A stretch of 47,153 nt of DNA from Streptosporangiaceae bacterium (GTDB lineage: Bacteria; Actinomycetota; Actinomycetes; Streptosporangiales; Streptosporangiaceae): contig JAICYD010000046.1 of the NCBI GenBank assembly GCA_025934375.1, positions 1-47,153 of the forward strand. Direction: 5' to 3'. This document shows positions 13,666 to 22,033 of the stretch, piece after piece; the first letter of the stretch is position 1, and every line of letters starts with the position of its first letter. The notes under the pieces are model-generated. The model saw only the letters and a program-made list of their open reading frames with translations, did not search any database and was not told the DNA's origin. Made by a program: the position numbers and the translations under genes.

Positions 13666-14769
13666 CTAGGGCCGGGTGAGCTGCCCGAGGAACAACGGTA
13701 GCCCGGAGTTGGTCTCCACGACCGCGAACAGGAACGGCCGGTCGGCGGTGAATACCACCCGTTTGGCCGGCGGGCGGATCATGGCCTTGCTCTGCAGCAT
13801 GACGACGGAGGTGGCCGCGGCGGCCTCGGTGCCCTCCTCGTCGACGTCGATGAACGCCTTGTGCACGACCTCGCTGATAGCGACCGGCGCGTCGGTGATG
13901 CCGCTGAAGTCCGCGTTGCGGCCGAACGCGCGGTCCACGCCCATCTGGCGCAGCGTCTGCCCGAGCCGGGAGGCGACCTCGATCCGGAACCTCGGCAGCC
14001 GCAGGTCCACCTGGTACTTCTCGCGGTCGGCGAGCAGCCGCCCGAGCACGGCGGGCACGCCGCCGAGGTCGGCGAGCGGGAATCGCGACAGCGGGCCGTC
14101 AGGCAGCACGATGGCCATCGCCAGCGGCCCGTTCTTGTAGGGCAGCAGGACCGCCTGGTAGCCGTCGCCACGGGCGTAGTCCAGGGTGGCTTCCAGGTGC
14201 ATCATGTCGGCGGGGGACGGGCCGGTGCGCTCGGGATAGAAGGACTCTTTGCGGGTGCGCGGCCGGGGGAACTCGTGCTGCCAGCGGGCCTTCAGGTAGA
14301 TGGCGTTGACGAGGACGAGGCGGGTGAGCTCGTCGATCAGCCCCGCGGGGATGAGGTCCCTGATCTTGCCGGCTGTCTGCTCATCCACGGCCCCGTTGAC
14401 CGCCGCGCGGGCCGACTCTGGCTGACCCGCGAAATCGACCCGCTGGACGGTGACCGGCTGGTCCAGGAATTCCTTGCGGACCGGCAGGGCCAGGTCGAGC
14501 CACGCCGAGTTCACCACGTTGAGGATGAGGTCGGGGCGGGTGGGAATGGCCGTCAGCTGGAGTTGCGCCTCGCGGGCGGCCTCGCGGCCGGGCAGGTGCA
14601 GCGCCTGGGCCAGCTCGGCGGCCGTCTCGCCGCGCGCGCCGATGAGCGCCATCCGCAGCGCCGCCGCGATCGACGCCGGGGAGAACACCAGGTTCCCCGG
14701 CCCGGCCAGCACCTTGTACAGGTCGGTGCCGAAGGCGGCGTCCGACGCCGCCAGCTCCGCGGTCTTCAT
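13666..14769 (-). CDS. Serpin family protein, inhibitory-type hinge
   Basis: A full-length serpin (367 residues). Family marks are NLVFSPASIAAALRMALIGARGETAAEL near the start (read in two adjoining parts), LVLVNAIYLKARWQ, and the C-terminal FTADRPFLFAVVE...PLFLGQL. The hinge EEGTEAAAATS matches the consensus of inhibitory serpins, so it should trap serine or cysteine proteases by suicide inhibition. Counting from the hinge glycine as in alpha-1-antitrypsin puts P1 near the S-K pair of MLQSKAM. The loop is about seven residues longer than in that protein, so P1 is not certain. No signal peptide is seen, suggesting an intracellular target. Strong ribosome site AGGAGGAG just before the ATG. Lies 24 bases after the aminotransferase gene. 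Confidence 0.95.
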   Translation of the reverse strand: MKTAELAASDAAFGTDLYKVLAGPGNLVFSPASIAAALRMALIGARGETAAELAQALHLPGREAAREAQLQLTAIPTRPDLILNVVNSAWLDLALPVRKEFLDQPVTVQRVDFAGQPESARAAVNGAVDEQTAGKIRDLIPAGLIDELTRLVLVNAIYLKARWQHEFPRPRTRKESFYPERTGPSPADMMHLEATLDYARGDGYQAVLLPYKNGPLAMAIVLPDGPLSRFPLADLGGVPAVLGRLLADREKYQVDLRLPRFRIEVASRLGQTLRQMGVDRAFGRNADFSGITDAPVAISEVVHKAFIDVDEEGTEAAAATSVVMLQSKAMIRPPAKRVVFTADRPFLFAVVETNSGLPLFLGQLTRP

Positions 14770-14793
14770 CGCTCCTCCTGCCGGACCTCGCCG

Positions 14794-15966
14794 TTATCTT
14801 TTGAGTACCGCCAGCCTAGTCAGGGCGTTCTCGAGTACTTCGGGGCGCTTGCAGAAGGCGAAGCGAACCTGGGTGCGGCCGGCTTCCTTGTCGTCGTAGA
14901 AGACCGCGCTGGGGATCGCGACGACGCCGGCCCGGTCCGGGAGGCTCAGGCAGAAGTCGATGCCGTCCCGCTCTCCCAGCGACGTGATGTCGGTGGTGAC
15001 GAAGTACGTCCCGTCGCAGGGGTAGACGTCGAAGCCGATCTCCGCCAGCCCCGCGCTCAGCAGGTCGCGTTTGGCCTTCAGGTCAGCGGCGAACTCGTCG
15101 TAGTACGCGTCGGGCAGGTCGAGGGCGTCGGCGATCGCGAACTGCAGCGGGCCGCTGGCCACGAAGGTGAGGAACTGCTTGGCGGTCCGCACCGCCGCGA
15201 CCAGCTCCGGTGTCCCGGTCACCCAGCCGACCTTCCACCCGGTGAACCCGAAGGTCTTGCCGCCCGAGCTGATCGTCACCGTGCGCTCGCGCATGCCCGC
15301 GATCGTGGCCATGGGGATGTGGGGGACGTCATAGACCAGGTGCTCGTAGACCTCGTCGGTGATGACGAGCAGGTCATGCTCGATCGCGATCCGCGCGATG
15401 GCCTCGGTCTCCGCGCGGGTGAGGACCATCCCGGTGGGGTTGTGCGGGGTGTTGATCAGCAAGAGCCGGGTGCGGGCGGTGATCTTGCCCTTCAGCTCCT
15501 CCAGGTCCGGGCGAAAGGCGGGGGGACGCAGGGTCAGCCCGACGCGGGTGCCGCCCGCCATCGCGATGTTGGCGGCGTAGGAGTCGTAGAACGGCTCCAG
15601 CGCGATGACCTCATCGCCCGGCTCGACGAGGGCGAAGATCGCCGCCGCGATGGCCTCGGTGGCGCCCGCGGTGACGAGGACCTCGGTGTCCGGGTCGTGC
15701 GCGAGGCCGTAGAAACGCTCCTGGTGCCGGGTGATCGCGTGCCGCAGCGGCGGGACGCCGGGCAGCGGCGGGTACTGGTTGCCCTCGCCGTTGCTGATGG
15801 CGTCGATGGCGCGCTGAGCGACGGACGCCGGCCCGTCGGTGTCCGGGAACCCCTGGCCGAGGTTGACCGATCCGGTGGCGAGCGCGCGAGCGGACATCTC
15901 GGTGAAGATGGTGGTGCCGAGCCCGTCGAGCCGCCGGCTGAGCAGAGGTCGTTTCACGTCCTCCAT
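14794..15966 (-). CDS. Class I PLP-dependent aminotransferase (DapC/kynurenine-glutamine transaminase-like)
   Basis: I start at ATG 15966, giving 390 residues; the frame is open far upstream only as a shadow of other genes. Family marks are VNLGQGFPDTDGP near residue 34, YPPLPGVPPLRHAI, LVTAGATEAIAAA, INTPHNPTG (PLP phosphate/ring contacts), ITDEVYEHLVYD, and SSGGKTFGFTGWKVGW with the Schiff-base lysine. From memory it closely resembles mycobacterial Rv0858c (annotated as N-succinyldiaminopimelate aminotransferase), but the family also includes glutamine transaminase K and methionine aminotransferases. The divergent nitrilase-family amidase 84 bases away would fit a glutamine transaminase/omega-amidase pair (inference). 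Serpin gene follows on the same strand. Confidence 0.93.
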   Translation of the reverse strand: MEDVKRPLLSRRLDGLGTTIFTEMSARALATGSVNLGQGFPDTDGPASVAQRAIDAISNGEGNQYPPLPGVPPLRHAITRHQERFYGLAHDPDTEVLVTAGATEAIAAAIFALVEPGDEVIALEPFYDSYAANIAMAGGTRVGLTLRPPAFRPDLEELKGKITARTRLLLINTPHNPTGMVLTRAETEAIARIAIEHDLLVITDEVYEHLVYDVPHIPMATIAGMRERTVTISSGGKTFGFTGWKVGWVTGTPELVAAVRTAKQFLTFVASGPLQFAIADALDLPDAYYDEFAADLKAKRDLLSAGLAEIGFDVYPCDGTYFVTTDITSLGERDGIDFCLSLPDRAGVVAIPSAVFYDDKEAGRTQVRFAFCKRPEVLENALTRLAVLKR

Positions 15967-15990
15967 GAGATCACGATTGTGCTCCCAGTG

Positions 15991-16014
15991 TGGAGCGCGG
16001 TTAATGGAGCGCGG
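15991..16014. promoter_or_regulatory. Direct repeat tggagcgcgg in divergent intergenic region
   Basis: tggagcgcgg occurs at 15991-16000 and again at 16005-16014, a 14-base period, in the 84-base space between the divergent aminotransferase and amidase genes. It could be a shared regulator site (inference). A -10-like tactgt follows at about 16039, very close to the amidase start at 16051. Confidence 0.35.
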
Positions 16015-16050
16015 CTTGGTGTGTAGCCGTACTGGAAATACTGTGACCTC

Positions 16051-16893
16051 ATGCGCATCGCCTTGTGCCAGATCCCAGTCAGCCCTGATCGTTATGTGAA
16101 CCTTTCCCGGGTGAAGGGGGCGCTGGCCCAGGCGGCCGCGGGTGGCGCCGACCTGGCGGTGTTCCCGGAGGCGACGATGGTGCGGTTCGGGGAGGACCTC
16201 GCCGCGGTGGCCGAGCCGCTGGACGGGCCGTTCTGCTCGGAGCTGGCGGCGGCGTGCGCCGCTTCCGGCGTGGCCGCCGTGGTGGGCGTCTTCGAGCCCG
16301 CCGGCGGCGCGGAGCATGATCGGCGGGTGTTCAACACGGCGGTCGCGTTCTCGGCGGCGGGCGCGCGGGTCGCCGCGTACCGGAAGCTGCACCTGTATGA
16401 CGCGCTCGGGCAACTGGAGTCCGAGACGGTCGCCGCCGGCTCCGATGTCATGGTCACGTCGCTGGCGGGCGCCGACGTGGGCCTGCAGATCTGCTACGAC
16501 GTCCGCTTCCCGGAGCTGACCCGGGCGCTCGCGGTGGCCGGCGCGCGCCTGGTGACGGTCAGCGCCGCCTGGGCAACGGGGCTGTTCAAGGAAGAGCACT
16601 GGGTGACGCTGCTGCGCGCCCGCGCCATCGAGAACACCTTGTGGATCGCCGCCGTCGACCAGGTCCCCGACCCGGACGCCAAGCCAACCCGCGCCCCGGC
16701 CGGCGTCGGCCGCAGCCTGCTCATCGACCCAATGGGGGTTGTCCGCTGCGACCTGGGCCCCTCGGCCGGCGTGGTCGTCGCCGAGGCGGACCTGGCCCAG
16801 GTGGACTCCGTTCGCACGGTGCTTCCATCGCTGGCCAACCGCCGCGCGGATGTGTTCGGCTTCGGCCCGCTGATCACCGGCGAGCGGGGCTAG
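16051..16893 (+). CDS. Carbon-nitrogen hydrolase (nitrilase superfamily amidase)
   Basis: A 280-residue cytoplasmic amidase with the Glu-Lys-Cys triad visible: Glu in VFPEATM near residue 38, Lys in YRKLHLYDALG near 112, and Cys in GLQICYDVRFPEL near 150. This group includes omega-amidases and deaminated-glutathione amidases that cleave omega-amides of 2-oxo acids such as 2-oxoglutaramate. It is divergent from a glutamine-transaminase-type aminotransferase, a pairing that would clear the 2-oxo-acid amide made by that enzyme (inference). Its stop codon interleaves with the convergent GH26 stop in ctag. Exact substrate not provable here. Confidence 0.93.
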   Translation: MRIALCQIPVSPDRYVNLSRVKGALAQAAAGGADLAVFPEATMVRFGEDLAAVAEPLDGPFCSELAAACAASGVAAVVGVFEPAGGAEHDRRVFNTAVAFSAAGARVAAYRKLHLYDALGQLESETVAAGSDVMVTSLAGADVGLQICYDVRFPELTRALAVAGARLVTVSAAWATGLFKEEHWVTLLRARAIENTLWIAAVDQVPDPDAKPTRAPAGVGRSLLIDPMGVVRCDLGPSAGVVVAEADLAQVDSVRTVLPSLANRRADVFGFGPLITGERG

Positions 16894-17888
16894 CCGCTGG
16901 GGCCGGTCGCGGGGAGGCGCTCGTAGGCGGTCACCGCCTTCTGGAAGGCGGACAGCGCGGCCGGGTGGCTCGCGAGGCGAATGTTGTGGCCGGTCACGTC
17001 GAACCAGACGACGCCGATCATGCCGTGCGCCTGGGCGCCGGAGAACACGTCGGTGATCCGCGCGGCCGGGACATGGGGGCCGATGCCCACCTCGGCGACT
17101 ATCACTGGCTTGCTGGTGAGGCGGTGGACCGCGGTGAGCGTCGCGCCGTACAGCTGGGGGAACCGGACCGTGGTGTTGAAGTAGTGGCCGTCGATGCCCG
17201 CCCAGGTCACGTACGCGTTGCCCGGCCACCACTGGTCGATGGTGGTCACCTGCTTGCTACCGGTCACGTTCACCACCCACAGCCAGATCACGTTACGCGC
17301 GCCGGTGGCGGTGAAGACGTCATGGATGTGCCGCCACGCCCGGATGAACGTGGCCGGGGTGGTGTGCTGGTATCCCCAGCCGTACCAGTTGCCGTTCATC
17401 TCGTGGCCGAAGGCGATGATGACCGGGGACTGGTAGCCGCGCACGGCGCGCGCGTAGGACCTCAGGTAGGAGTCGTAGCCGCCGGCCGCGACCGTCGCGA
17501 GGCTGACGTCGCGCGGTTCGACCTGCGCCATCGGCATCGCGCCGTGGGCGCGGGCCGATCGCGCGAACTGCAGCTGGAACGGCTCCCACCAGCTGCTGTA
17601 GTAGACCGCGATGTTAGGGCGGGTGCCGGTCAGGCTCGCGAAGCTGGTCATCCCCGAGTAGGTGCCGGGCGAGGTGGGCACGTAGGCGCCCAGGTAGTTC
17701 ATCGGCGGCGGGGACGGCCGGGCGGCGGGGCGGGCGAGCCCGGCTCCCTTCCCGGACGGCGCCGGGACGTTCACCGGGTGCTTGTCGCGCTCGAAGTGCA
17801 GCCCGGCGACGCCGGCGACCAGCGTGGCGGCCAGGAGCGCGACCCCGTTGACGGCGAGGATGGCCGCGCGCCGGCCCGCCAGGCTCAT
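16890..17888 (-). CDS. Membrane-anchored glycoside hydrolase family 26-like endoglycanase
   Basis: I start at ATG 17888, overlapping the GT2 stop by ATGA, giving 332 residues. Residues about 8-30 (AAILAVNGVALLAATLVAGVAG) are a signal anchor, followed by a Pro/Ser/Ala linker and the catalytic domain from about residue 62. GH26 marks are FGHEMNGNWYGWG, containing the acid/base glutamate, and the nucleophile glutamate in VIVAEVGIG near residue 245. GH26 enzymes cut beta-mannans, and some cut beta-1,3-1,4-glucan or xylan. Placement directly after a processive GT2 suggests trimming or release of the polymer that GT2 makes, outside the membrane. Polymer identity is not deducible. Confidence 0.88.
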   Translation of the reverse strand: MSLAGRRAAILAVNGVALLAATLVAGVAGLHFERDKHPVNVPAPSGKGAGLARPAARPSPPPMNYLGAYVPTSPGTYSGMTSFASLTGTRPNIAVYYSSWWEPFQLQFARSARAHGAMPMAQVEPRDVSLATVAAGGYDSYLRSYARAVRGYQSPVIIAFGHEMNGNWYGWGYQHTTPATFIRAWRHIHDVFTATGARNVIWLWVVNVTGSKQVTTIDQWWPGNAYVTWAGIDGHYFNTTVRFPQLYGATLTAVHRLTSKPVIVAEVGIGPHVPAARITDVFSGAQAHGMIGVVWFDVTGHNIRLASHPAALSAFQKAVTAYERLPATGPSG

Positions 17889-19519
17889 TGGGTGATCTCC
17901 TTGACGGCCGTCCGCACGTAGTTCCGGCGCGAGGCCACCATCATCCAGGTGACCAGGGACGCGAAAAGCGCGGCGACCAGCATGAGCACGTAGTTCGCGG
18001 CCCCGTAGCGCGTCATCCGCCACAGCGATAGCAGCACCCAGGCGGCGCACGTGGGAACGTTCCACAACGCCACGCCGATCCACACCCGCTTGGTTCCCGC
18101 CTTGCGCCGCACCTCGCCGGTCGCCTGCCATCCCAGGCGCTTGCCGCGGACGAGGTCAAGCAGGCAGAACAGGTGCGCCCAGCCGTACAGCGCCTTGGCC
18201 ATGAACGCGGACGGGCCGAACCGGCAGCGGTGCCAGGCGGGGAAGACGGCCAGGTTGTAGACGAGGGACGGCAGGATGAGCAGGTAGTTGATGAGCCGCA
18301 CCCGGTCGGGCATGAAGATCAGCAGCGTCAGCGGGATGGCCGGCGTGACCAGCGTGAAGATCGCCGTGTGTATGTAGTAGCAGAAGCCGGACAAGTAGCA
18401 GAGCCGGGTCCGCAGCCGCATTTTCGCGCTCCAGAACTTGCGCGAGGTGAGCAGCGACATCGACCCCAGGCACCAGCGGTATTGCTGGCTGATGAAGGAA
18501 TCCGGATCCGAGGGGCACAGGCCCGTCGCGAGGGGGACGGGGATGTAGCGCAGGCCCCAGCCGGCCCGGCGTAGCTCAAAGCCGGTGTGCACGTCCTCGG
18601 AGTGCTCGATCAGCGAGCTCCCGCCGTTGGCGGCGAGCGCTTCGCGGCGGTAGATGGCGCAGCTCCCCACGCAGATCGCGCCGTCGTGGTGGTCCCGGGA
18701 GACCTGAACGAGCCGGTAGAACAGTTCCTGCACCGCGCCGGCGCCGCGCTCGGTCCAGGACTGGCGTCGGTGGGTGCGAAAGTACTGAGGCGATTGCACG
18801 ATGCCGAGGCTGGGCTGGGCGTCGAAGTACGGCAGCATCTCGGCCGCCAGGTCGGCGCGCGGCGCGAAGTCGGCGTCGAAGATCGCGATGAACTCCCCCG
18901 AGGAGATGCCGAACGCGTGGCGCAGGTTGCCGGCCTTCTTGAACCAGCCCCGGTTGGGCCGGACCACGTACATGAACCCGAATTCGCTCGCCACCGCCGC
19001 CGACTGTGCGCTGGCGCCGTCGTCGAGTACGTAGGGAATGACGTCACCCGGGTAGGCGAGCGCGAGCTCCCGGACATGCGTCCAGGTATTGCGAAGCACC
19101 TCGGGATGCTCCCCGCAGATGGGCAGGAAGATGTCAAGGCTCGGGTACCGCGCCGGCCGCCAGGAGGTAACGAGGCGCCGGTGGCGCGACATGTCAAAGC
19201 CACATGTCGAGAAATTGACGCATAGCGAGATCAGGTAGTACAAAAGCGTGAATATGAGCATCGGCCCGAAGATGATGAATAGCACCCACATGTTGCCCAC
19301 GAACCTGAGCTGGCTGACCAGCAGCGCGCCGAAGCTGAACAATGAGGCGTGCGTCAGGAGGCTCACGTTCCGGTCCGCGTAGCGCGCCTTCTCAGCGTCC
19401 GCGGGCGGCTGCGGGAGAACTGGCAGGCCTGGAGCCTGGTTGCGCCTTCGGCTGGTAGGCCCAGACGGTGAATTGCCCGACTCCGAAACTGTCCCAATAT
19501 GGAGCTTCGGCGATGACAT
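17885..19519 (-). CDS. Cellulose-synthase-like processive glycosyltransferase family 2
   Basis: ATG 19519 gives 544 residues; another ATG 23 codons upstream lies deeper inside the previous gene. The protein has two N-terminal membrane segments (about residues 60-110), a cytoplasmic GT2 domain, and at least five further membrane segments towards the C-terminus. The processive-synthase residues are all visible: D in YVLDDGAS, DXD in IFDADFAPR, the acidic pair in HSEDVHTGFEL, and QXXRW in QQYRWCLG. No C-terminal PilZ domain is seen, so direct c-di-GMP control as in BcsA is unlikely. It overlaps GT39 by 128 bases upstream and GH26 by 4 downstream, so it is probably one operon making and editing an extracellular glycan. 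Confidence 0.92.
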   Translation of the reverse strand: MSSPKLHIGTVSESGNSPSGPTSRRRNQAPGLPVLPQPPADAEKARYADRNVSLLTHASLFSFGALLVSQLRFVGNMWVLFIIFGPMLIFTLLYYLISLCVNFSTCGFDMSRHRRLVTSWRPARYPSLDIFLPICGEHPEVLRNTWTHVRELALAYPGDVIPYVLDDGASAQSAAVASEFGFMYVVRPNRGWFKKAGNLRHAFGISSGEFIAIFDADFAPRADLAAEMLPYFDAQPSLGIVQSPQYFRTHRRQSWTERGAGAVQELFYRLVQVSRDHHDGAICVGSCAIYRREALAANGGSSLIEHSEDVHTGFELRRAGWGLRYIPVPLATGLCPSDPDSFISQQYRWCLGSMSLLTSRKFWSAKMRLRTRLCYLSGFCYYIHTAIFTLVTPAIPLTLLIFMPDRVRLINYLLILPSLVYNLAVFPAWHRCRFGPSAFMAKALYGWAHLFCLLDLVRGKRLGWQATGEVRRKAGTKRVWIGVALWNVPTCAAWVLLSLWRMTRYGAANYVLMLVAALFASLVTWMMVASRRNYVRTAVKEITQ

Positions 19520-21041
19520 GATAATCCCCACTTTGATGGATTGCCTTGGTAACGATGGAATCGACACCGGCGGTGTCGCCGAAATCAAGCACTACCAGGG
19601 AGAAGTAGTGATCCAAGACAGCGGCCCGCCATGCGGGCACGCCGACGAGCTGCCGGGTTGAGCCACGCGGGGTATAGGTGAAGTACCAGGTATTCGACCA
19701 TCGTTGCCAGGGGATCTCGCCCTGGAGGTAATAGGCGGGTACGTCATAGTCCTCGGCGAGGTAGTTCCCGGGATGGACCCGCGTCAGCGGCCCGAGGATC
19801 TTGGTGACCAGTGTGGTATTCGGCCATTCCTGGAAGAAGGCCGCCCCTTGCGCGCGGCCCATGAAGCCAGACGGGACAAGCGCGCAGCAGACGCCGGCGC
19901 CCGCCAGAGCGCGCGCTGACCGCCGCCGGCTGGCCCGGAGCAGCCGGGCGAGCAGGTAACCGGCCGCCACGGCGGCGAACCACGCGCCGAAGTCAACGTG
20001 CTTGGACAGCGACGTGGTGGTGTGGATGCGCGCCTGGTTCGCGGTGACGAGCACGCCGGCGGCGGCCAGCACCGCCAGGCGGATGGCCGCCACCCGGTCA
20101 CCGCGAGAGCGCATCGGCGCCGTGATGGCGGCGACCAGGGCGAGGGCGGCGACGATGCCGATCCACCGGACCGAGTCGGTCACCACCACCAGGGGCGGGC
20201 TCTGGCCGGCCGCGCGGGCGAGGGTCGTGGACATGACCCCGGTGAGGTAGCGCGACCCGGCGATCGTCAAGAGCAGGCCGAGCGTTGAGGTCACCGCCAC
20301 GATGAAGTAGCCGCCACGGGAGAAGGCCTGCTTGGGGCCGCGCCTTTCGGCGATGGTGGTCAGCAGGAGCCCGGCGACCACCGGGTCGAACAGCGCGCTG
20401 GCGTACTTGGTCGCGTTCGCGAGCACGAGCATCGCGGCCGCGCCCAGCACCCAGGCGCCGGGCTCGTCTCGCTGGCCCGCCGCGACCGCGGCCCAGGCGG
20501 CCGCCGCGAGGAGAAACAGGGACATGGCGTCGAAGGTGGCGAACGCGCCCAGGTACTGGGTGGAGCCGACCGTGGCGAACAGCGCCGCCGCGAAGAAGGC
20601 CGCCGGCCGCCCGGCCAGCCGCGTGGTCGTGGCCCACAGGAAGGACGTCGCCCCCAGCATGAAGCCCAGGGACAGGATCCGCGCGGCCGCGAGGCCGCCG
20701 AGGTCGCTGGCGAGGGCGGCCAGCGGGGGGTAGATGACGGGCGCGCCGGACAGGTACGTGGAGTAGGCGGGCACCGGCGTCCCGGTCAGCAGGTGCGCGA
20801 TCTCGACGTGACCCGCGTACAGGTAGGTGGCCTCGTCGAGGAACGCCGTGTTCGACCAGACCAGCCGCAGTGACAAGACCGCCTGAAGCGTCAGTACGCA
20901 GATGAGGCCGATCGTCGCCAGGGACGGCCCCGGCCGCTGCGCGACCGGGCCGCGACTAGCCCGGGGAGCATGCTCCGCGACCGCACCCCCGGGCTGACGC
21001 TCTAGCAGGGCGCCCGCCCCGGGCAGGGGTTGTCCACTCAC
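19392..21041 (-). CDS. Multi-pass glycosyltransferase of the GT39/ArnT-like type
   Basis: GTG 21041 is chosen for its ribosome site (GGGAGG seven bases ahead); the frame opens 22 codons earlier without support. The 549-residue membrane protein starts with a Pro/Gly/Ala tail, then a membrane helix (IGLICVLTLQAVLSLRLVW) followed by FLDEATYLYAGH, an acidic first-loop motif as in GT39/GT83 enzymes. About nine more hydrophobic helices follow, then a soluble C-terminal domain of about 150 residues (VHPGNYLAEDYDVPAYYL). Such enzymes move sugars from polyprenyl phosphate donors to outside acceptors. The last 128 bases overlap the GT2 start. Acceptor unknown. Confidence 0.83.
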   Translation of the reverse strand: MSGQPLPGAGALLERQPGGAVAEHAPRASRGPVAQRPGPSLATIGLICVLTLQAVLSLRLVWSNTAFLDEATYLYAGHVEIAHLLTGTPVPAYSTYLSGAPVIYPPLAALASDLGGLAAARILSLGFMLGATSFLWATTTRLAGRPAAFFAAALFATVGSTQYLGAFATFDAMSLFLLAAAAWAAVAAGQRDEPGAWVLGAAAMLVLANATKYASALFDPVVAGLLLTTIAERRGPKQAFSRGGYFIVAVTSTLGLLLTIAGSRYLTGVMSTTLARAAGQSPPLVVVTDSVRWIGIVAALALVAAITAPMRSRGDRVAAIRLAVLAAAGVLVTANQARIHTTTSLSKHVDFGAWFAAVAAGYLLARLLRASRRRSARALAGAGVCCALVPSGFMGRAQGAAFFQEWPNTTLVTKILGPLTRVHPGNYLAEDYDVPAYYLQGEIPWQRWSNTWYFTYTPRGSTRQLVGVPAWRAAVLDHYFSLVVLDFGDTAGVDSIVTKAIHQSGDYHVIAEAPYWDSFGVGQFTVWAYQPKAQPGSRPASSPAAARGR

Positions 21042-21258
21042 GTGCTTACCTCCCACGGACCGCTTGTCAGCGCTCAGCGTGCCTTTCGCGGGGGAGGCAC
21101 ACGTCACCTATCTCGGGTTCTTTGTGATCCGGCAGACACGGAGAGTATCGAAGCGAGGACGCCCGCGGCCACGTTTCCCGGCACCACGGAGTGAGATCTT
21201 TATAACTTTACGTAACCAAACCGGGGAGCGGCCTGCCTGCTGACGGCAGAGCGCGCGC

Positions 21259-22023
21259 TCAGCCCTCGCGGGCGACCTGGAAGGCGGCGAAGGACTGGGC
21301 GGTGGCCATCAACTCGATGACGTTGACGTTGACGTGCGGCGGCAGGCTCGCGGCCCAGTACACCGACTCGGCGATGTCGGCGGCCGTCAGCGGCTGCATG
21401 CCGGTGTAGACAGCGTCCGCCCGCGCCTTGTCCCCATGAAACCGCACGGTGGAAAACTCCGTGTCGGCCAGGCCGGGCTCGACGCAGGTGACTCGCACCC
21501 CGGTGCCGTGCAGGTCACTGCGCAGGCCGAGGCTGAACTGGTGGACGAACGCCTTGCTGCCGCCGTAGGCGTTGCCTCCCGGGTAGGGGTAGCCGCCGGC
21601 GACCGAGCCGAGGTTGATCACGTGCCCCTTACGGCGGGCGACCATGCCGGGCAGGACCGCGCGGGTGACGTAGGCCAGGCCCTTGCAGTTCGTGTCAACC
21701 ATCTGGTCCCAGTCATCCAGGTCAGCCGCCTGCGCAAGATCCTGGCCGAGGGCCAGGCCGGCGTTGTTCACCAGGACGTCGACCTCGGCGAACTCCGCGG
21801 GAAGGTCACTGACGGCGGCGAAGACCGCGGCGCGGTCGCGGACGTCCAGCGTGACCGGAAGGACGCTGGACCCTAGCTCGCCGGCCAGGTCCTTCAGTCG
21901 CTCGGCGCGCCGGGCGCTGGCGATGACCCGCGCGCCGCTGGCGGCGAACCGGCGCGCGATCGCCGCGCCGAAGCCACTGCTCGCGCCGGTGACGAAAACG
22001 GTACTGGGCTGGATGCTGGTCAT
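21259..22023 (-). CDS. SDR family NADP-dependent 3-hydroxy acid dehydrogenase (YdfG-like)
   Basis: ATG 22023 gives 254 residues, the usual SDR length. Cofactor motif TGASSGFGAAIA is at residues 12-23, with ASARRAERL behind strand 2 suiting NADP. NNAG is near 90, and the catalytic Ser/Tyr/Lys are in GSVAGGYPYPGGNAYGGSKA. The C-terminal PPHVNVNVIELMATAQSFA matches the YdfG subgroup, which oxidises serine, allo-threonine and 3-hydroxy acids. The start is 10 bases after the stop of the large Asp-box protein, so the two are probably cotranscribed despite no obvious functional link. Confidence 0.93.
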   Translation of the reverse strand: MTSIQPSTVFVTGASSGFGAAIARRFAASGARVIASARRAERLKDLAGELGSSVLPVTLDVRDRAAVFAAVSDLPAEFAEVDVLVNNAGLALGQDLAQAADLDDWDQMVDTNCKGLAYVTRAVLPGMVARRKGHVINLGSVAGGYPYPGGNAYGGSKAFVHQFSLGLRSDLHGTGVRVTCVEPGLADTEFSTVRFHGDKARADAVYTGMQPLTAADIAESVYWAASLPPHVNVNVIELMATAQSFAAFQVAREG

Positions 22024-22033
22024 GCCGACAACC

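Noticed and set aside
13861..16026. 721-codon plus-strand frame across serpin and aminotransferase
   Set aside because: No domain-like sequence and fully covered by two well-supported minus-strand genes.
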